This document shows positions 9,131 to 19,171 of a stretch of DNA of 64,000 bases, in pieces. Both the position numbers and the translations under genes were made by a program. The notes under the pieces are model-generated. The model was not told where the DNA came from, made no database searches, and saw only the letters and a list, made by a program, of their open reading frames with translations. Within the stretch, counting starts at the first letter, position 1; the number at the start of each line of letters is the position of its first letter. The stretch is from Pseudoalteromonas sp. 3D05. Lineage in GTDB: Bacteria > Pseudomonadota > Gammaproteobacteria > Enterobacterales > Alteromonadaceae. The stretch is taken from NCBI RefSeq assembly GCF_002723455.1, contig NZ_PDUS01000003.1:35983-99982 (forward strand), given 5' to 3'.

Positions 9131-9943
9131 TTACTGAACTTTGATTTTGTCGATTAAAATACTACTCAAATAAAATTGCATCATTGGGGTTAGCGCGCTT
9201 ATCTCTGTGCGGTTACATGGACCTTGCAATTTAGTCAAGCTGCTCATTTTACTCATTACTTTGTAAGGTGGAATACTCACCTCTTGAGATGCACGCGCAC
9301 GGCGGGCTTGTTCTGTATTCTGCTGGTGGATAAACGATGCTATTTCAAGCTCGTTGCTAATGATTTGTTCTTGTTGGTATGAATACACAAGGGGTTCACG
9401 ATGAAAGCTCGCACTGTCAATCGCTGACTTACCAAACCAGACTACATCGCCTGATGCTCTGTGTGTTAGACGCATACTGACATCTGCATTTATAGTTGCA
9501 CATTGTTGTGTTGGGTAAAGTAGTGAAATCTTTTCAAATGTTGAAAGCGGTGTTTTAGGCGTATCTATCTGGTATTTAGTATCTTCAACAAAGTTTAGCT
9601 CAAGTTGATGCACTGACAGCGTGTAATCGCTTTTGCCTTGTGTAACAACATTAAGATTTATCGCCTTGAGTGCATCAGTAATTTGTGAGAATAAGATGTC
9701 TGTAACACTCGTATTATCTGCGACAATCTTAACCGTTTGATTGCGTTTTACTTTGTGGGCAGGTAACTGAACAGACTTTACTTTTGGCGAATTGTGAGCA
9801 GTTGAATAACTTACTTGGTAATGCTGGGTTTTTAACAAAGGTTTCTTTGGCATTTGCAAAGAGTCTGCAACAGGCGGTGGTGCTGTAGTACATGCAGTCG
9901 TTGTAAGTAATAAGCAAGCGATAAAAATAAAACGAATAAGCAC
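9131..9943 (-). CDS. Putative lipoprotein of unknown function, 270 aa
   Basis: The N-terminus MLIRFIFIACLLLTTTAC is a signal peptide ending at a Cys with Ala at -1, so it is probably lipid-anchored. The start codon is GTG 9943, supported by AAGGG six bases upstream. The mature part has a short proline-rich segment, then a predicted alpha/beta domain (about residues 60-260) with LSVHQLELNFV and ADVSMRLTHRASGDVVWFG. The latter resembles small outer-membrane proteins that assess or assemble surface structures, but no family was recognised. It is transcribed alone, upstream of the mipA operon. Confidence 0.6.
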   Translation of the reverse strand: MLIRFIFIACLLLTTTACTTAPPPVADSLQMPKKPLLKTQHYQVSYSTAHNSPKVKSVQLPAHKVKRNQTVKIVADNTSVTDILFSQITDALKAINLNVVTQGKSDYTLSVHQLELNFVEDTKYQIDTPKTPLSTFEKISLLYPTQQCATINADVSMRLTHRASGDVVWFGKSAIDSASFHREPLVYSYQQEQIISNELEIASFIHQQNTEQARRARASQEVSIPPYKVMSKMSSLTKLQGPCNRTEISALTPMMQFYLSSILIDKIKVQ

Positions 9944-10049
9944 AATAAACCCTTAAGAACAAATTAATGCGAATATTGTACGTTAGTCTTGATAAAAGTT
10001 CATGTTATTATGTGCTAAGAAATTTCTTAATATAGTTAAAATAATAAAA

Positions 10050-11207
10050 ATGAAGTCATCAACACTATTATTATTTTGTTTTTTTTTATTACTTATTTCA
10101 TACACTTGTTCTAGTCAAGATGCTCAATGGGATAAGTTGATTGATGATTACAACACACATTTATCAATCAAGTTAAAAAGCAAAGGTATACCAGGCGCAG
10201 CATTATCTATTGTATACGGTCAAGACAGTGAGTTTGTGAAAGGTTACGGCGTTACTAAACTACACAAGGGCCAGCGAGTTGACACAAATACACGTTTTCG
10301 TTTGGCATCTGTCTCTAAAACATTTGCAGGGTCTTTAACTGCAAAACTTGTTAATGAGAAGCGCTTTTCATTAGAAGATCCCGTCAGTAAATATATACCT
10401 GAACTAAGTAACACAAGCTATAAAAACAACTTAAAAGTGTACCACCTACTTAGTCACTCTGGTGGCCTTGTGCCAAATGCATATGATAATTTAATTGAGT
10501 CAAGGATGCGCTATCCTGATATTGTTGAAAAGCTATTAAGTGTTGAGCCTATATGTCAGCCAGGTCAGTGTTATGGTTATCAAAATGTGATGTTTAGCTT
10601 AGTTGATGAAGTAATTAAATCCAGCACTCAAATGGATTATTCCCATTGGTTGAATGAGTTTATATTTGCACCATTGCAAATGAACAACGCCAGCTTAGGG
10701 TATGACAATATGGTGATTGATAGTAATTATGCTCATCCTCATGTTAGAGGGCGTAAACGGTGGCACACTGCGAGGTTAAAAAAGAATTACTATAAAGTGC
10801 TTCCCGCTGCGGGTGTTAATGCCAGTGCTAGCGATATGGCTATCTGGTTAAAAGCGCAACTTGGTGTTTATCCGACTATTCTTTCTTCTGAAGTATTGGC
10901 TAGTCAGGCAAGACCTTACACACAAACAAAAAAAGAATTACGACGTAGGGTGTGGAGAAAGCATCTAAAAGCGGCTTATTATGGTCTCGGTTGGCGTGTT
11001 TATAATTATGATAATGAGACGCTTTATTATCATAGCGGCTGGGTACAAGGATATCGCAGCGATCTTGTGGTAATGCCGCACCTTAACATAGGGTTTAGCC
11101 TAGTATTAAACGCAGAGACAGGGCTTATTAATGAGCTCACAACGGAGTTTATCAACCGGGTGCTGGAATATAAAAAACAAAACATGCAACGGTTGGAGAA
11201 AGGATGA
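10050..11207 (+). CDS. Serine hydrolase, class C beta-lactamase/esterase family
   Basis: Exported hydrolase of the beta-lactamase-related family. Counting from ATG 10050, the catalytic SVSK motif is Ser87-Lys90, the second motif is Tyr177-Gln-Asn179, and the third is the HSG of YYHSGWVQGYRS. These form the active site of class C enzymes, esterases and D-aminopeptidases; true beta-lactamase activity is not implied. ATG 10002 is an alternative start, but MKSSTLLLFCFFLLLISY from 10050 is a proper signal peptide; neither has a strong ribosome binding site. The stop overlaps the next gene by 4 bp (ATGA), so the two are translationally coupled. Confidence 0.85.
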   Translation: MKSSTLLLFCFFLLLISYTCSSQDAQWDKLIDDYNTHLSIKLKSKGIPGAALSIVYGQDSEFVKGYGVTKLHKGQRVDTNTRFRLASVSKTFAGSLTAKLVNEKRFSLEDPVSKYIPELSNTSYKNNLKVYHLLSHSGGLVPNAYDNLIESRMRYPDIVEKLLSVEPICQPGQCYGYQNVMFSLVDEVIKSSTQMDYSHWLNEFIFAPLQMNNASLGYDNMVIDSNYAHPHVRGRKRWHTARLKKNYYKVLPAAGVNASASDMAIWLKAQLGVYPTILSSEVLASQARPYTQTKKELRRRVWRKHLKAAYYGLGWRVYNYDNETLYYHSGWVQGYRSDLVVMPHLNIGFSLVLNAETGLINELTTEFINRVLEYKKQNMQRLEKG

Positions 11208-11683
11208 GACACTTAGTTGGCTTTTTAATGTTATTTTGCACAAGCTTTGCGCATGCAGCCCCTGATAGTATTTACTTATTTCGCCACAGCGAAAAAGAAA
11301 AGGGGAACAACCCACATTTAACAGAGGCCGGTAAACACAGAGCTGATCAACTATCTAGTCTCATTGAAAATAACAAGCCAGTGGCTTTGTTCAGTACCAA
11401 CTATAATCGCACAATTGAAACGGCTAACGCATTAGCTAGAGATTTAGGGGTTGAGGTACAGGTGTATAATCCTAGAGACTTAGCACAATTTAGTGAGCAA
11501 GTATTAACGATGAATGGAACAATCATCATTGTTGGCCACAGTAATACAAGTGTGGAATTAGCAGCGTTATTTTCTGAATTAAAAGTCGATAAAATGCATG
11601 AATCTGAGTTTTCCCGTTATTTTTTACTACAGCGAACGGGACAAAATTTTCATTTAAGTGATTTAAAAATGAATTTTGACTAG
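11204..11683 (+). CDS. SixA-like histidine phosphatase, exported
   Basis: This 159-aa protein has a signal peptide (MRHLVGFLMLFCTSFAHA) followed by a histidine-phosphatase fold. The RHG-like motif is LFRHSEKEKG and the second catalytic His is in IIVGHSNTS. It probably removes phosphate from a small molecule in the periplasm rather than from a protein like cytoplasmic SixA. It is translationally coupled to the serine hydrolase. The stop codon TAG (11681-11683) is the first three bases of an inserted repeat element, so the original C-terminus may have been changed. Confidence 0.82.
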   Translation: MRHLVGFLMLFCTSFAHAAPDSIYLFRHSEKEKGNNPHLTEAGKHRADQLSSLIENNKPVALFSTNYNRTIETANALARDLGVEVQVYNPRDLAQFSEQVLTMNGTIIIVGHSNTSVELAALFSELKVDKMHESEFSRYFLLQRTGQNFHLSDLKMNFD

Positions 11684-11994
11684 GGCGTGTTGACCTTTCG
11701 TGATTAATTTTGCAGCAGTATGTTTGGTATTTAGGCAAGGCAGCCCTATGCAGTGTGGTTGTTCCCCATAAATAGGCGATAACGCAGTATAAATGCCAAA
11801 CATGCGCTGCCCAAAGGGTTCTTCCTAGGGGCGATTGACTCTTTGTTACCTACATGGATGTAGGTAAGGGGCGCTAGCAGGACGCGGTAGCTTTGCTCGG
11901 TTTTTACTTAGCCCGCTAGGTTACAAACCTCGCGCCGCGATTAAATCGCCCCTAGATTGAACAAATTTCAATCCACAAAGGTCAACACGCCCTA
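11681..11994 (+). mobile_element. 314-bp MITE-like element, family 1, copy A (complete)
   Basis: The ends are perfect 18-bp inverted repeats: TAGGGCGTGTTGACCTTT at 11681 and its reverse complement ending at 11994. No coding region is present. Inside are a second inverted repeat (CTAGGGGCGATT at 11825-11836, AATCGCCCCTAG at 11944-11955) and a perfect 10-bp hairpin TTACCTACAT-GG-ATGTAGGTAA at 11846-11867. Related copies lie at 36254-36404 (left half, inverted) and 50648-50959 (diverged, inverted). The TA at each end fits a Tc1/IS630-type TA target duplication, but no transposase is in the window. Confidence 0.85.
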
Positions 11995-12043
11995 ATGAAT
12001 GCACATTCATTTACAAATTTTATTTTGAATAAATTATAAGCAT

Positions 12044-12072
12044 AAAAAAACCAGCAAAAGCTGGTTTTTTTT
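12044..12072 (-). terminator. Rho-independent terminator after yhbY
   Basis: Stem AAAAAAACCAGC / GCTGGTTTTTTTT with an AAAA loop, lying 14 bp past the yhbY stop. A- and T-tracts on both sides allow bidirectional use. Confidence 0.85.
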
Positions 12073-12085
12073 CACTAAGAAAAAA

Positions 12086-12382
12086 TTAATTACGTGGTAA
12101 TTGAATTTTCTTCTCTTCGCTTTGACGGTATAACACAATTGTATGGCCGATAGTTTGCAGTTTTTCTGCACCGGTTTCACGTACAATTGCTTCAAAAATC
12201 AATGCTTTAGTTTCGCGGTCATCAGTTGGTACTTTAACTTTAATGAGTTCGTGGATTTCTAAAGCGCTTTGAATTTCCACTACTACACCTTCTGTAAGGC
12301 CGTTTGAACCGAGAAGTACAACGGGCTTAAGAGAATGTGCTTGACCTTTTAAAAACTGCTTTTGTTTGTTCGATAATTTCAT
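12086..12382 (-). CDS. yhbY: Ribosome assembly RNA-binding protein YhbY
   Basis: This 98-aa CRM-domain protein has the family start MKLSNKQKQFLKGQAHSLKPVVLLGSNGLTEGV, including the GxxG loop GSNG, and binds pre-50S ribosomal RNA. The length matches E. coli YhbY. It is divergent from rlmE across an 88-bp gap, the usual arrangement in gammaproteobacteria, which links it with 50S subunit maturation. Confidence 0.95.
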   Translation of the reverse strand: MKLSNKQKQFLKGQAHSLKPVVLLGSNGLTEGVVVEIQSALEIHELIKVKVPTDDRETKALIFEAIVRETGAEKLQTIGHTIVLYRQSEEKKIQLPRN

Positions 12383-12470
12383 GTTATTACAAATTTTGCT
12401 GAATATGGCTTGAATTAAGGGTATTCTAACGCCATCTAGAGAATATTACTAATTAGTTGCGTGTTAATTT

Positions 12471-13100
12471 ATGACAAATAAAAAACATTCAGCCAGTTCA
12501 CAGCGATGGTTGAAGGAACATTTTGATGATCCTTACGTTCACGAAGCTCAAAAGAAAGGTTGGCGCTCTCGTGCGATTTTTAAACTTGATGAAATTCAAA
12601 ATAAAGATAAATTACTGCGCCCAGCAATGACCGTAGTTGATTTAGGTGCCGCACCGGGTAGTTGGTCACAATATTTAGCAGATAAAGTGGGTACTAAAGG
12701 CCAAGTCGTTGCGTGTGATATATTACCTATGGACTCTCTTGCAGGCGTCGATTTTTTACAAGGAGATTTTCGAGAGGAAGCAGTCCTTGATGCGTTATTA
12801 AATCGTATTGGTGGCAAAAATGTAGATGTAGTACTTTCTGATATGGCACCGAACATGAGTGGTAATAGCTCAGTTGACCAGGCCGGAAGCATGTATCTTG
12901 TAGAGCTTGCACTGGATATGTGTCATCAAGTACTTAAGAAAAACGGTGCGTTTATTGTTAAAGTTTTCCAAGGTGAAGGGTTTGATCAATATTTGCAAGA
13001 TGTACGTAATAGTTTTAAAACAGTGAAGATACGCAAACCCGACGCCTCACGTGCTCGATCTCGCGAAGTATATATAGTAGCGACAGGTTACAAACTGTAG
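12471..13100 (+). CDS. rlmE: 23S rRNA 2'-O-ribose U2552 methyltransferase
   Basis: This 209-aa FtsJ-family enzyme transfers a methyl group from S-adenosylmethionine to U2552 of 23S rRNA. The SAM-binding motif is [15 protein letters not shown]. The K-D-K-E tetrad residues are recognisable: Lys in RAIFKLDE, Asp in [12 protein letters not shown], Lys in [10 protein letters not shown] and Glu in RSREVYIV. It lies 57 bp before ftsH, the conserved rlmE-ftsH pair. Confidence 0.96.
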   Translation: MTNKKHSASSQRWLKEHFDDPYVHEAQKKGWRSRAIFKLDEIQNKDKLLRPAMTVVDLGAAPGSWSQYLADKVGTKGQVVACDILPMDSLAGVDFLQGDFREEAVLDALLNRIGGKNVDVVLSDMAPNMSGNSSVDQAGSMYLVELALDMCHQVLKKNGAFIVKVFQGEGFDQYLQDVRNSFKTVKIRKPDASRARSREVYIVATGYKL

Positions 13101-13157
13101 TACAGTTGTCTGGCGTTAAGTTGAATTTAAATTAATTGGATACAAGAGGTTAACACC

Positions 13158-15107
13158 TTGAGCGATATGGCGAAAAATCTAATACTCTGGCTGGTTATAG
13201 CTGTTGTGCTAATGTCAGTATTTCAGAGCTTTAATGGTGGCGATCAAATAGATCGTCAAACTAGTTACACTCAATTTGTTAAAGATGCTAGAAATGGTTC
13301 TTTACAAGAAGTGGCAATCGAAAGTACCAGTGGCACAATCACCGGCACTAAAACTAATGGTGAGCGCTTCCAAACCATTATGCCTATTTATGACAAAGAC
13401 ATTTTAAATGACTTATTAAAAAGTGATGTGAATGTTAAAGGTGTTAAGCCGGAAGAGCAGTCTTTCTTAGCAAGCATCTTAATTTCTTGGTTCCCGATGT
13501 TACTGCTAATTGGTGTGTGGATATTCTTCATGCGTCAAATGCAAGGCGGTGGCGGTAAAGGCGCAATGTCGTTTGGCAAGAGCAAAGCACGCTTGATGAG
13601 CGAAGATCAAGTTAAAACAACATTCGCTGATGTTGCCGGATGTGATGAAGCGAAAGATGATGTAACCGAGCTGGTGGATTTCTTACGTGATCCGTCTAAG
13701 TTTCAAAAGTTAGGCGGCAGTATCCCTAAGGGTGTACTCATGGTCGGCCCTCCAGGAACGGGTAAAACATTGCTCGCTAAAGCGGTTGCCGGTGAAGCAA
13801 AAGTTCCGTTCTTTACAATTTCAGGTTCTGACTTTGTAGAAATGTTTGTTGGTGTTGGTGCATCGCGTGTTCGTGACATGTTTGAACAAGCTAAAAAAGC
13901 GGCGCCATGTATCATTTTCATTGATGAAATTGACGCTGTAGGTCGTAAGCGTGGTGCAGGAATGGGCGGCGGTCACGACGAGCGTGAGCAAACCCTAAAC
14001 CAAATGCTAGTAGAAATGGATGGCTTTGAAGGTAATGAAGGTATTATCGTTATTGCTGCTACTAACCGTCCAGACGTACTTGATCCAGCATTACTTCGCC
14101 CAGGTCGTTTTGACCGTCAGGTTGTTGTTGGTTTACCTGATATCCGTGGCCGTGAACAAATCTTAAAAGTTCACATGCGTAAAGTGCCTTTAGGCGACAA
14201 CGTTGAAGCGGCTGTTATTGCCCGCGGGACGCCAGGTTTCTCAGGTGCTGATTTAGCAAACTTAGTAAATGAAGCTGCTTTATACGCTGCCCGTGGTAAC
14301 AAACGTGTAGTAAGCATGGCCGAATTTGATGCCGCAAAAGATAAAATCATGATGGGCGCAGAGCGCAAGACCATGGTGATGAGCGAGCAAGAAAAAGAGA
14401 TGACTGCTTATCACGAAGCGGGTCACGCAATTGTTGGTCGTTTAGTGCCAGAACACGATCCTGTTTATAAAGTATCTATTATTCCTCGTGGCCGTGCCCT
14501 TGGTGTAACTATGTACTTACCAGAGCAAGACCGTGTTAGCCATTCTAAAGAATTGCTCGAATCAATGATTTCAAGTTTGTATGGCGGACGTATTGCTGAA
14601 GCACTTATTTACGGTGAAGATAAAGTAACTACTGGTGCAAGTAACGATATTGAACGGGCAACTGATATTGCGCGTAAAATGGTAACGCAGTGGGGCTTGA
14701 GTGAAAAGCTAGGGCCGTTACTATATTCTGAAGATCAGAATGAAATGTACATGGGTGGCGGCGGTGGCCGTGCTATGAGCATGTCGGATGAAACTGCAAA
14801 AGTAATTGATACTGAAGTACGTTTGTTTTCTGATAGAAACTATCAACGCGCTGAAGATATTCTTAAAGAGAATATTGATATCTTACATTCGATGAAAGAT
14901 GCATTAATGAAATATGAAACAATTGATGCAAAACAAATCGATGACTTAATGGCACGTCAACCAGTTCGCGAGCCTCGCGATGCGCATGACAGACGTGACA
15001 CAGAAGATAAAAAGCCAGAGCCAGCTCAAGTAAAAGCTGAGCCTGAGAATAAAGATCAAGAATCATCGCAAAAAGATGAAACAAACCTTGATGACAAAGC
15101 TGAATAA
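13158..15107 (+). CDS. ftsH: ATP-dependent zinc metalloprotease FtsH
   Basis: This 649-aa hexameric inner-membrane AAA+ protease degrades misassembled membrane proteins and regulators such as LpxC and sigma-32. It has two N-terminal membrane helices (about 7-25 and 105-125), Walker A GPPGTGKT, Walker B IIFIDEID, the second region of homology ending RPGRFDRQ, and the zinc site HEAGH (first His about residue 419). The start is TTG 13158: AGAGGT lies 8 bases upstream, while ATG 13167 is too far from it. The C-terminal ~50 residues are an unusually charged, low-complexity tail ([17 protein letters not shown]). Confidence 0.97.
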   Translation: MSDMAKNLILWLVIAVVLMSVFQSFNGGDQIDRQTSYTQFVKDARNGSLQEVAIESTSGTITGTKTNGERFQTIMPIYDKDILNDLLKSDVNVKGVKPEEQSFLASILISWFPMLLLIGVWIFFMRQMQGGGGKGAMSFGKSKARLMSEDQVKTTFADVAGCDEAKDDVTELVDFLRDPSKFQKLGGSIPKGVLMVGPPGTGKTLLAKAVAGEAKVPFFTISGSDFVEMFVGVGASRVRDMFEQAKKAAPCIIFIDEIDAVGRKRGAGMGGGHDEREQTLNQMLVEMDGFEGNEGIIVIAATNRPDVLDPALLRPGRFDRQVVVGLPDIRGREQILKVHMRKVPLGDNVEAAVIARGTPGFSGADLANLVNEAALYAARGNKRVVSMAEFDAAKDKIMMGAERKTMVMSEQEKEMTAYHEAGHAIVGRLVPEHDPVYKVSIIPRGRALGVTMYLPEQDRVSHSKELLESMISSLYGGRIAEALIYGEDKVTTGASNDIERATDIARKMVTQWGLSEKLGPLLYSEDQNEMYMGGGGGRAMSMSDETAKVIDTEVRLFSDRNYQRAEDILKENIDILHSMKDALMKYETIDAKQIDDLMARQPVREPRDAHDRRDTEDKKPEPAQVKAEPENKDQESSQKDETNLDDKAE

Positions 15108-15126
15108 TAGTTAAAATAGCTTACCT

Positions 15127-15153
15127 AAAAACCCCGGGCCACCGGGGTTTTTT
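15127..15153 (+). terminator. Rho-independent terminator after ftsH
   Basis: AAAAACCCCGG / CCGGGGTTTTTT stem with GCCA loop. It separates rlmE-ftsH from the folP-glmM-tpiA-secG genes. Confidence 0.9.
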
Positions 15154-15201
15154 GTATCAAAAAGAAAATAATCAATGCAATGGATGTATTGAAGGTGAAA
15201 A

Positions 15202-16065
15202 ATGACCACAGTTAATTTACCTCGGGGTCGTAAGTTGCACCTCGACACCCCAATCATTATGGGGATCTTAAATGTTACACCTGACTCCTTTTCAGATGGT
15301 GGTTCATACTACCAAACAGACAGCGCTGTCATTCAAGCTCAAACACTCCTTAATGATGGTGCTACCATAATAGACATTGGTGGTGAGTCGACCCGTCCGG
15401 GTGCACCTGATGTCACGCTTGAAGAAGAGTTAAACCGTGTAATCCCCGCAATAAACGCAATTAGAGCCCACTCAGAACCAACGGTTAGTGACTGTATAAT
15501 TTCAATTGATACCAGTAAAAGTGAAGTTATGCGCCAAGCATTACATGCAGGGGCTGATATTATAAATGATGTGCGGGCTTTACAAGAGCCTGATGCGCTT
15601 AGCGTAGCTGCCGAGTTTGCAGATGTAGCGATTTGCTTGATGCATATGCAAGGGCAGCCTCGTACTATGCAAAGTAACCCGCAATACAATGATTTATTTG
15701 CGGATATCAATCATTTTTTTAAGCAGCGCATTGATGCATGTAAAACAGCGGGTATTAAGCCACAGCAACTTATCCTAGATCCAGGTTTTGGTTTTGGTAA
15801 AAGCCTGGCTCACAACTACGAACTATTAAAACGATTTGATGAATTTAATCATTTGGGTTTACCTGTATTAGCTGGCCTATCTCGTAAATCAATGATTGGT
15901 AATTTGTTAAATAGAAATACTGATGAACGGCTTGCTGGAAGTTTGGCAGGCGCACTGATCGCGGCGCAAAATGGCGCAAAAATTATCCGTGTACATGATG
16001 TAAAAGAAACTGCAGATGTGCTTGCTGTATGGCAAGCTTGCGAACAAGGACTATCTAATGAGTAA
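15202..16065 (+). CDS. folP: Dihydropteroate synthase
   Basis: This 287-aa TIM-barrel enzyme condenses dihydropterin pyrophosphate with p-aminobenzoate in folate synthesis and is the sulfonamide target. The signatures are [27 protein letters not shown] and the loop [11 protein letters not shown]. It overlaps glmM by 8 bp, the conserved folP-glmM arrangement downstream of ftsH. Confidence 0.96.
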   Translation: MTTVNLPRGRKLHLDTPIIMGILNVTPDSFSDGGSYYQTDSAVIQAQTLLNDGATIIDIGGESTRPGAPDVTLEEELNRVIPAINAIRAHSEPTVSDCIISIDTSKSEVMRQALHAGADIINDVRALQEPDALSVAAEFADVAICLMHMQGQPRTMQSNPQYNDLFADINHFFKQRIDACKTAGIKPQQLILDPGFGFGKSLAHNYELLKRFDEFNHLGLPVLAGLSRKSMIGNLLNRNTDERLAGSLAGALIAAQNGAKIIRVHDVKETADVLAVWQACEQGLSNE

Positions 16066-17407
16066 TAGAAAATATTTTGGAACAGACGGTGTAAGAGGCA
16101 TGGTTGGAGAGTACCCGATCACCCCTGAATTTGCACTAAAACTAGGCTGGGCTGCAGGACGTGTACTGTCAGCAAAAGGCACAAAAAAAGTCATTATTGG
16201 TAAAGATACGCGTATTTCGGGCTATATGCTTGAGACATCGCTCGAAGCAGGTTTGATTGCGGCAGGTATCGATGTGGTTTTACTAGGGCCTATGCCAACA
16301 CCGGCTGTTGCCTATCTAGCGCAAACATTTCGCGCTGAAGCGGGTATTGTAATTAGTGCTTCCCACAATCCATACCACGATAACGGTATCAAGTTTTTCT
16401 GTGGGCGAGGCTTAAAATTAGGTGACGATGTTGAACTTCAAATAGAAGCAATGCTTGATGAGCCTATGACATGTGTTGCATCAGACAAGTTAGGTAAAGC
16501 CAAGCGTTTAGAAAGTGCTGATGGGCGTTACATTGAGTTTTGCAAAAGTCAGTTCCCACAAGGATTATCTCTTGAGGGGTTAAAAATTGTTTTAGATTGT
16601 GCCAATGGCGCAACATACCATATCGCCCCTTCAGTTATGCGCGAGTTAGGTGCTGATATTATTTGCCATGCGTGCGAACCAAATGGTGTAAATATCAATT
16701 TAGAGTGTGGTGCAACACATGTTGACGCGCTCAAACGTAAAGTCCTAGAGCATAATGCCGATGTAGGTATAGCCTACGATGGAGATGGTGACCGTGTCAT
16801 GATGGTTGACCACAATGGACGTGTTTTTGATGGTGATGACATTGTATATATTATTGCATGCCAGGCAGCGCAAGACGATATGCTCGGTGGCGGGGTTGTT
16901 GGTACTGTGATGTCAAACATGGGCCTTGAAAATGCATTAAAAGCCAAAGGCATTGATTTTGAAAGAAGTAAAGTTGGCGACCGCTATGTAATGGAATTAC
17001 TACAGAAAAAAGGTTGGAAAATCGGTGGCGAAAGTTCTGGCCATGTACTTAATCTAGATCTTATTAGTACGGGCGATGGTATTATTTCAAGCCTGCAAGT
17101 ACTTGCTGCCATGGTTGCGCAAAACCGCACTTTAAAAGATTTAGGTGCAGGGTTTACTAAGTACCCTATGAAAATGATCAATGTACGCTACAAAGCAGGC
17201 ACTGATCCAACGCAAGCACCAGAAGTTATTGCTGCAGTTACTGAGGTTGAGGCTAAATTAGCAGACAAAGGCCGTGTATTATTGCGTAAATCAGGTACTG
17301 AACCTGTGGTTCGCGTTATGGTTGAAGCTGAAGAAGAGAAAATGGTACTTGATAGTGCTCGTAAAATAGCGGATGTTGTCGAATCTATGAGCAAACAAAC
17401 TGATTAA
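16058..17407 (+). CDS. glmM: Phosphoglucosamine mutase
   Basis: This 449-aa enzyme converts glucosamine-6-phosphate to glucosamine-1-phosphate for peptidoglycan and LPS precursors. The catalytic loop ISASHNP places the phosphoserine at Ser102, the same number as in E. coli. The Mg2+ loop is DGDGDR and the sugar loop GGESSGH. ATG 16058 ([15 protein letters not shown]) was chosen over the upstream in-frame start because AAGGA lies 7 bases before it. Confidence 0.97.
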   Translation: MSNRKYFGTDGVRGMVGEYPITPEFALKLGWAAGRVLSAKGTKKVIIGKDTRISGYMLETSLEAGLIAAGIDVVLLGPMPTPAVAYLAQTFRAEAGIVISASHNPYHDNGIKFFCGRGLKLGDDVELQIEAMLDEPMTCVASDKLGKAKRLESADGRYIEFCKSQFPQGLSLEGLKIVLDCANGATYHIAPSVMRELGADIICHACEPNGVNINLECGATHVDALKRKVLEHNADVGIAYDGDGDRVMMVDHNGRVFDGDDIVYIIACQAAQDDMLGGGVVGTVMSNMGLENALKAKGIDFERSKVGDRYVMELLQKKGWKIGGESSGHVLNLDLISTGDGIISSLQVLAAMVAQNRTLKDLGAGFTKYPMKMINVRYKAGTDPTQAPEVIAAVTEVEAKLADKGRVLLRKSGTEPVVRVMVEAEEEKMVLDSARKIADVVESMSKQTD

Positions 17408-17479
17408 GAACAATAACCTCTTGTAACTTTGGGCGAGTCGAGTTACTATCTCGCCCGCTTTCTAATCTGGAGTGGAAAA

Positions 17480-18229
17480 ATGGCATTACGCAAGCCGATG
17501 GTAGCTGGAAACTGGAAAATGAACGGTTCTTTAGAACTTGTTGAACAGTTATCTAGTGCAATCAAAAACGTAGAATCAACCGATTTAGATGTTGTAATAT
17601 TTCCACCTTACCCGTTGATCTCACAGCTAGTAGCAAGTGGTATAGCAACAGGTTCGCAAACAGTTTCTGAAAATCAACCAGGTGCATTTACCGGTGAAGT
17701 TGATGCTCAGTTAGTTAAAGATTTAGGTGCTAGTCACACATTGGTTGGTCACTCTGAGCGCCGAAGTATATTTGGTGAAAGCAATAGCACTGTTGCTAAA
17801 AAGTTTGCTCGTGCACAGCAGGTTGGGTTAACACCTATTCTTTGTGTAGGTGAAAGTGAACAGCAACGTGAGCAAGGACAAACTGAACAGGTAGTTGCTG
17901 CACAAATTGATGCGGTAATTAATGAATTAGGTCTAGCAGCACTGAAAGATTCTGTGGTAGCATACGAGCCCGTTTGGGCCATTGGCACAGGTAAGACTGC
18001 ATCGCCTGAACAAGCACAGCATGTGCACAAATTTATCCGTGATAAAATTGCTGATTTAAATAGCGATTTAGCACAAGGGCTGACCATCCTTTATGGTGGC
18101 AGTGTAAATGAAAAAAATAGCGAATTATTATTTGCACAATCAGATATAGACGGCGGCTTAATAGGCGGTGCTAGTTTAAAAGCAGATTCATTTGCTGCGA
18201 TCTGTGAGAGTGCAAAAAGGACCGTATAA
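17480..18229 (+). CDS. tpiA: Triosephosphate isomerase
   Basis: This 249-aa glycolytic TIM-barrel dimer interconverts dihydroxyacetone phosphate and glyceraldehyde-3-phosphate. The motifs are GNWKMNGS (catalytic Lys), VGHSERR (catalytic His) and AYEPVWAIGTG (catalytic Glu). ATG 17480 has GGAG upstream; the longer frame from 17429 lacks homology. It lies 72 bp after glmM and is followed directly by secG. Confidence 0.97.
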   Translation: MALRKPMVAGNWKMNGSLELVEQLSSAIKNVESTDLDVVIFPPYPLISQLVASGIATGSQTVSENQPGAFTGEVDAQLVKDLGASHTLVGHSERRSIFGESNSTVAKKFARAQQVGLTPILCVGESEQQREQGQTEQVVAAQIDAVINELGLAALKDSVVAYEPVWAIGTGKTASPEQAQHVHKFIRDKIADLNSDLAQGLTILYGGSVNEKNSELLFAQSDIDGGLIGGASLKADSFAAICESAKRTV

Positions 18230-18230
18230 G

Positions 18231-18581
18231 ATGTACGAAATTTTATTAGTAGTGTATTTAGTTATAGCGATAGCGCTTGTTGGTATGGTTTTAATTCAAC
18301 AAGGTAAAGGCGCAGATATGGGCTCGTCATTTGGTTCAGGCGCATCAGGAACTGTTTTCGGTTCTTCAGGCGCAGGTAACTTTATGACTAAAACAACGAC
18401 TGCTTTAGCAACAATATTCTTTGTTTTAAGTATTGTCCTAGGTAATCTGACTGCGAATCAAATCAAGAAAAGTGATGAGTGGGAAAACTTAGAAGCAGCT
18501 CCTGCAGTTGAGACTGTTACTCCTGCAGAAGATGACGTTCCAGTGACTTCTACTAATGAAAAATCTGACGTACCTAATTAA
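18231..18581 (+). CDS. secG: Preprotein translocase subunit SecG
   Basis: This 116-aa accessory subunit of the SecYEG channel has two membrane helices (about 3-22 and 52-72) joined by the glycine-rich loop GKGADMGSSFGSGASGTVFG. A variable acidic cytoplasmic tail follows. It starts one base after the tpiA stop with AGGA upstream. A leucine tRNA gene follows 80 bp downstream, as in E. coli (secG-leuU). Confidence 0.95.
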   Translation: MYEILLVVYLVIAIALVGMVLIQQGKGADMGSSFGSGASGTVFGSSGAGNFMTKTTTALATIFFVLSIVLGNLTANQIKKSDEWENLEAAPAVETVTPAEDDVPVTSTNEKSDVPN

Positions 18582-18661
18582 GTAATAAAATTTGAGTTAA
18601 ACGATTTACAAGCCTCAAGTAAATCAAAGAGTTTAACAAATAAAGTGAAAACTTTAAAAAT

Positions 18662-18746
18662 GCGGTTGTGGTGGAATTGGTAGACACGCTACCTTGAGGG
18701 GGTAGTGCTTTAGGGCGTGGGGGTTCAAGTCCCCCCAACCGCACCA
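18662..18746 (+). tRNA. leuU: tRNA-Leu (anticodon GAG)
   Basis: This 85-nt class II tRNA has acceptor stem GCGGTTG / CAACCGC with encoded CCA. The anticodon stem is CTACC / GGTAG with loop TTGAGGG, so the anticodon is GAG (18696-18698), reading CUC and CUU. It has a short variable arm and the T-arm GGGGGTTCAAGTCCCCC. Its position after secG matches leuU of E. coli. Confidence 0.96.
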
Positions 18747-18752
18747 TATTAT

Positions 18753-18787
18753 AAAACCAGTAACAGCGATGTTACTGGTTTTTTTGT
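18753..18787 (+). terminator. Rho-independent terminator after tRNA-Leu
   Basis: AAAACCAGTAACA / TGTTACTGGTTTT, a 13-bp perfect stem with a GCGA loop and a T-run. It ends the secG-tRNA transcript. Confidence 0.9.
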
Positions 18788-19171
18788 TTTAAGATTAAGT
18801 ATTTGGACATCCGCTTCAATACAGTGTTTTATCTCCTATATATTTATAGCTAAGCTCAACCTCTTGAAAAGTATATTCTAAGTGCGCCTTTATTAAACCA
18901 AGTTAGTTCATTGACTCGATTTCTACTCAATAAGTGGTTTAGTAGAAATCGACTGGTTCTATATTTGCCTAAAATGATTAGCAATGAACTCGTAGCAAAC
19001 AAGTCAATTTTTGCTTAATGCCGAACTATAAGCTAATGTGTTTACTAATAATAAAAACCTTATTCATGGCAAATTTGAGCACGGTTATCTGATACAGGAT
19101 AGCTTATTGTGGGTAAGCATTATTGAAAGCAGAAAATATAATTAAAAAGCTATATAAATTAAAAATATAGC
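18788..19171. other. Gene-free stretch after tRNA-Leu
   Basis: About 380 bp of AT-rich DNA with no convincing reading frame, RNA or repeat. In E. coli this position after the leucine tRNA leads to metY-rimP-nusA-infB; here a chemoreceptor gene follows, so gene order is broken. I found no second copy of the tRNA 3' end that would mark an integration site. Confidence 0.5.

Noticed and set aside
10050..11207. Beta-lactamase resistance gene
   Set aside because: It shares the fold and SxxK motif, but such proteins are mostly esterases or peptidases; no AmpC-specific features or ampR neighbour are present.
18662..18746. Attachment site of an integrated element at tRNA-Leu
   Set aside because: No integrase and no repeated tRNA 3' segment were found in the following DNA.
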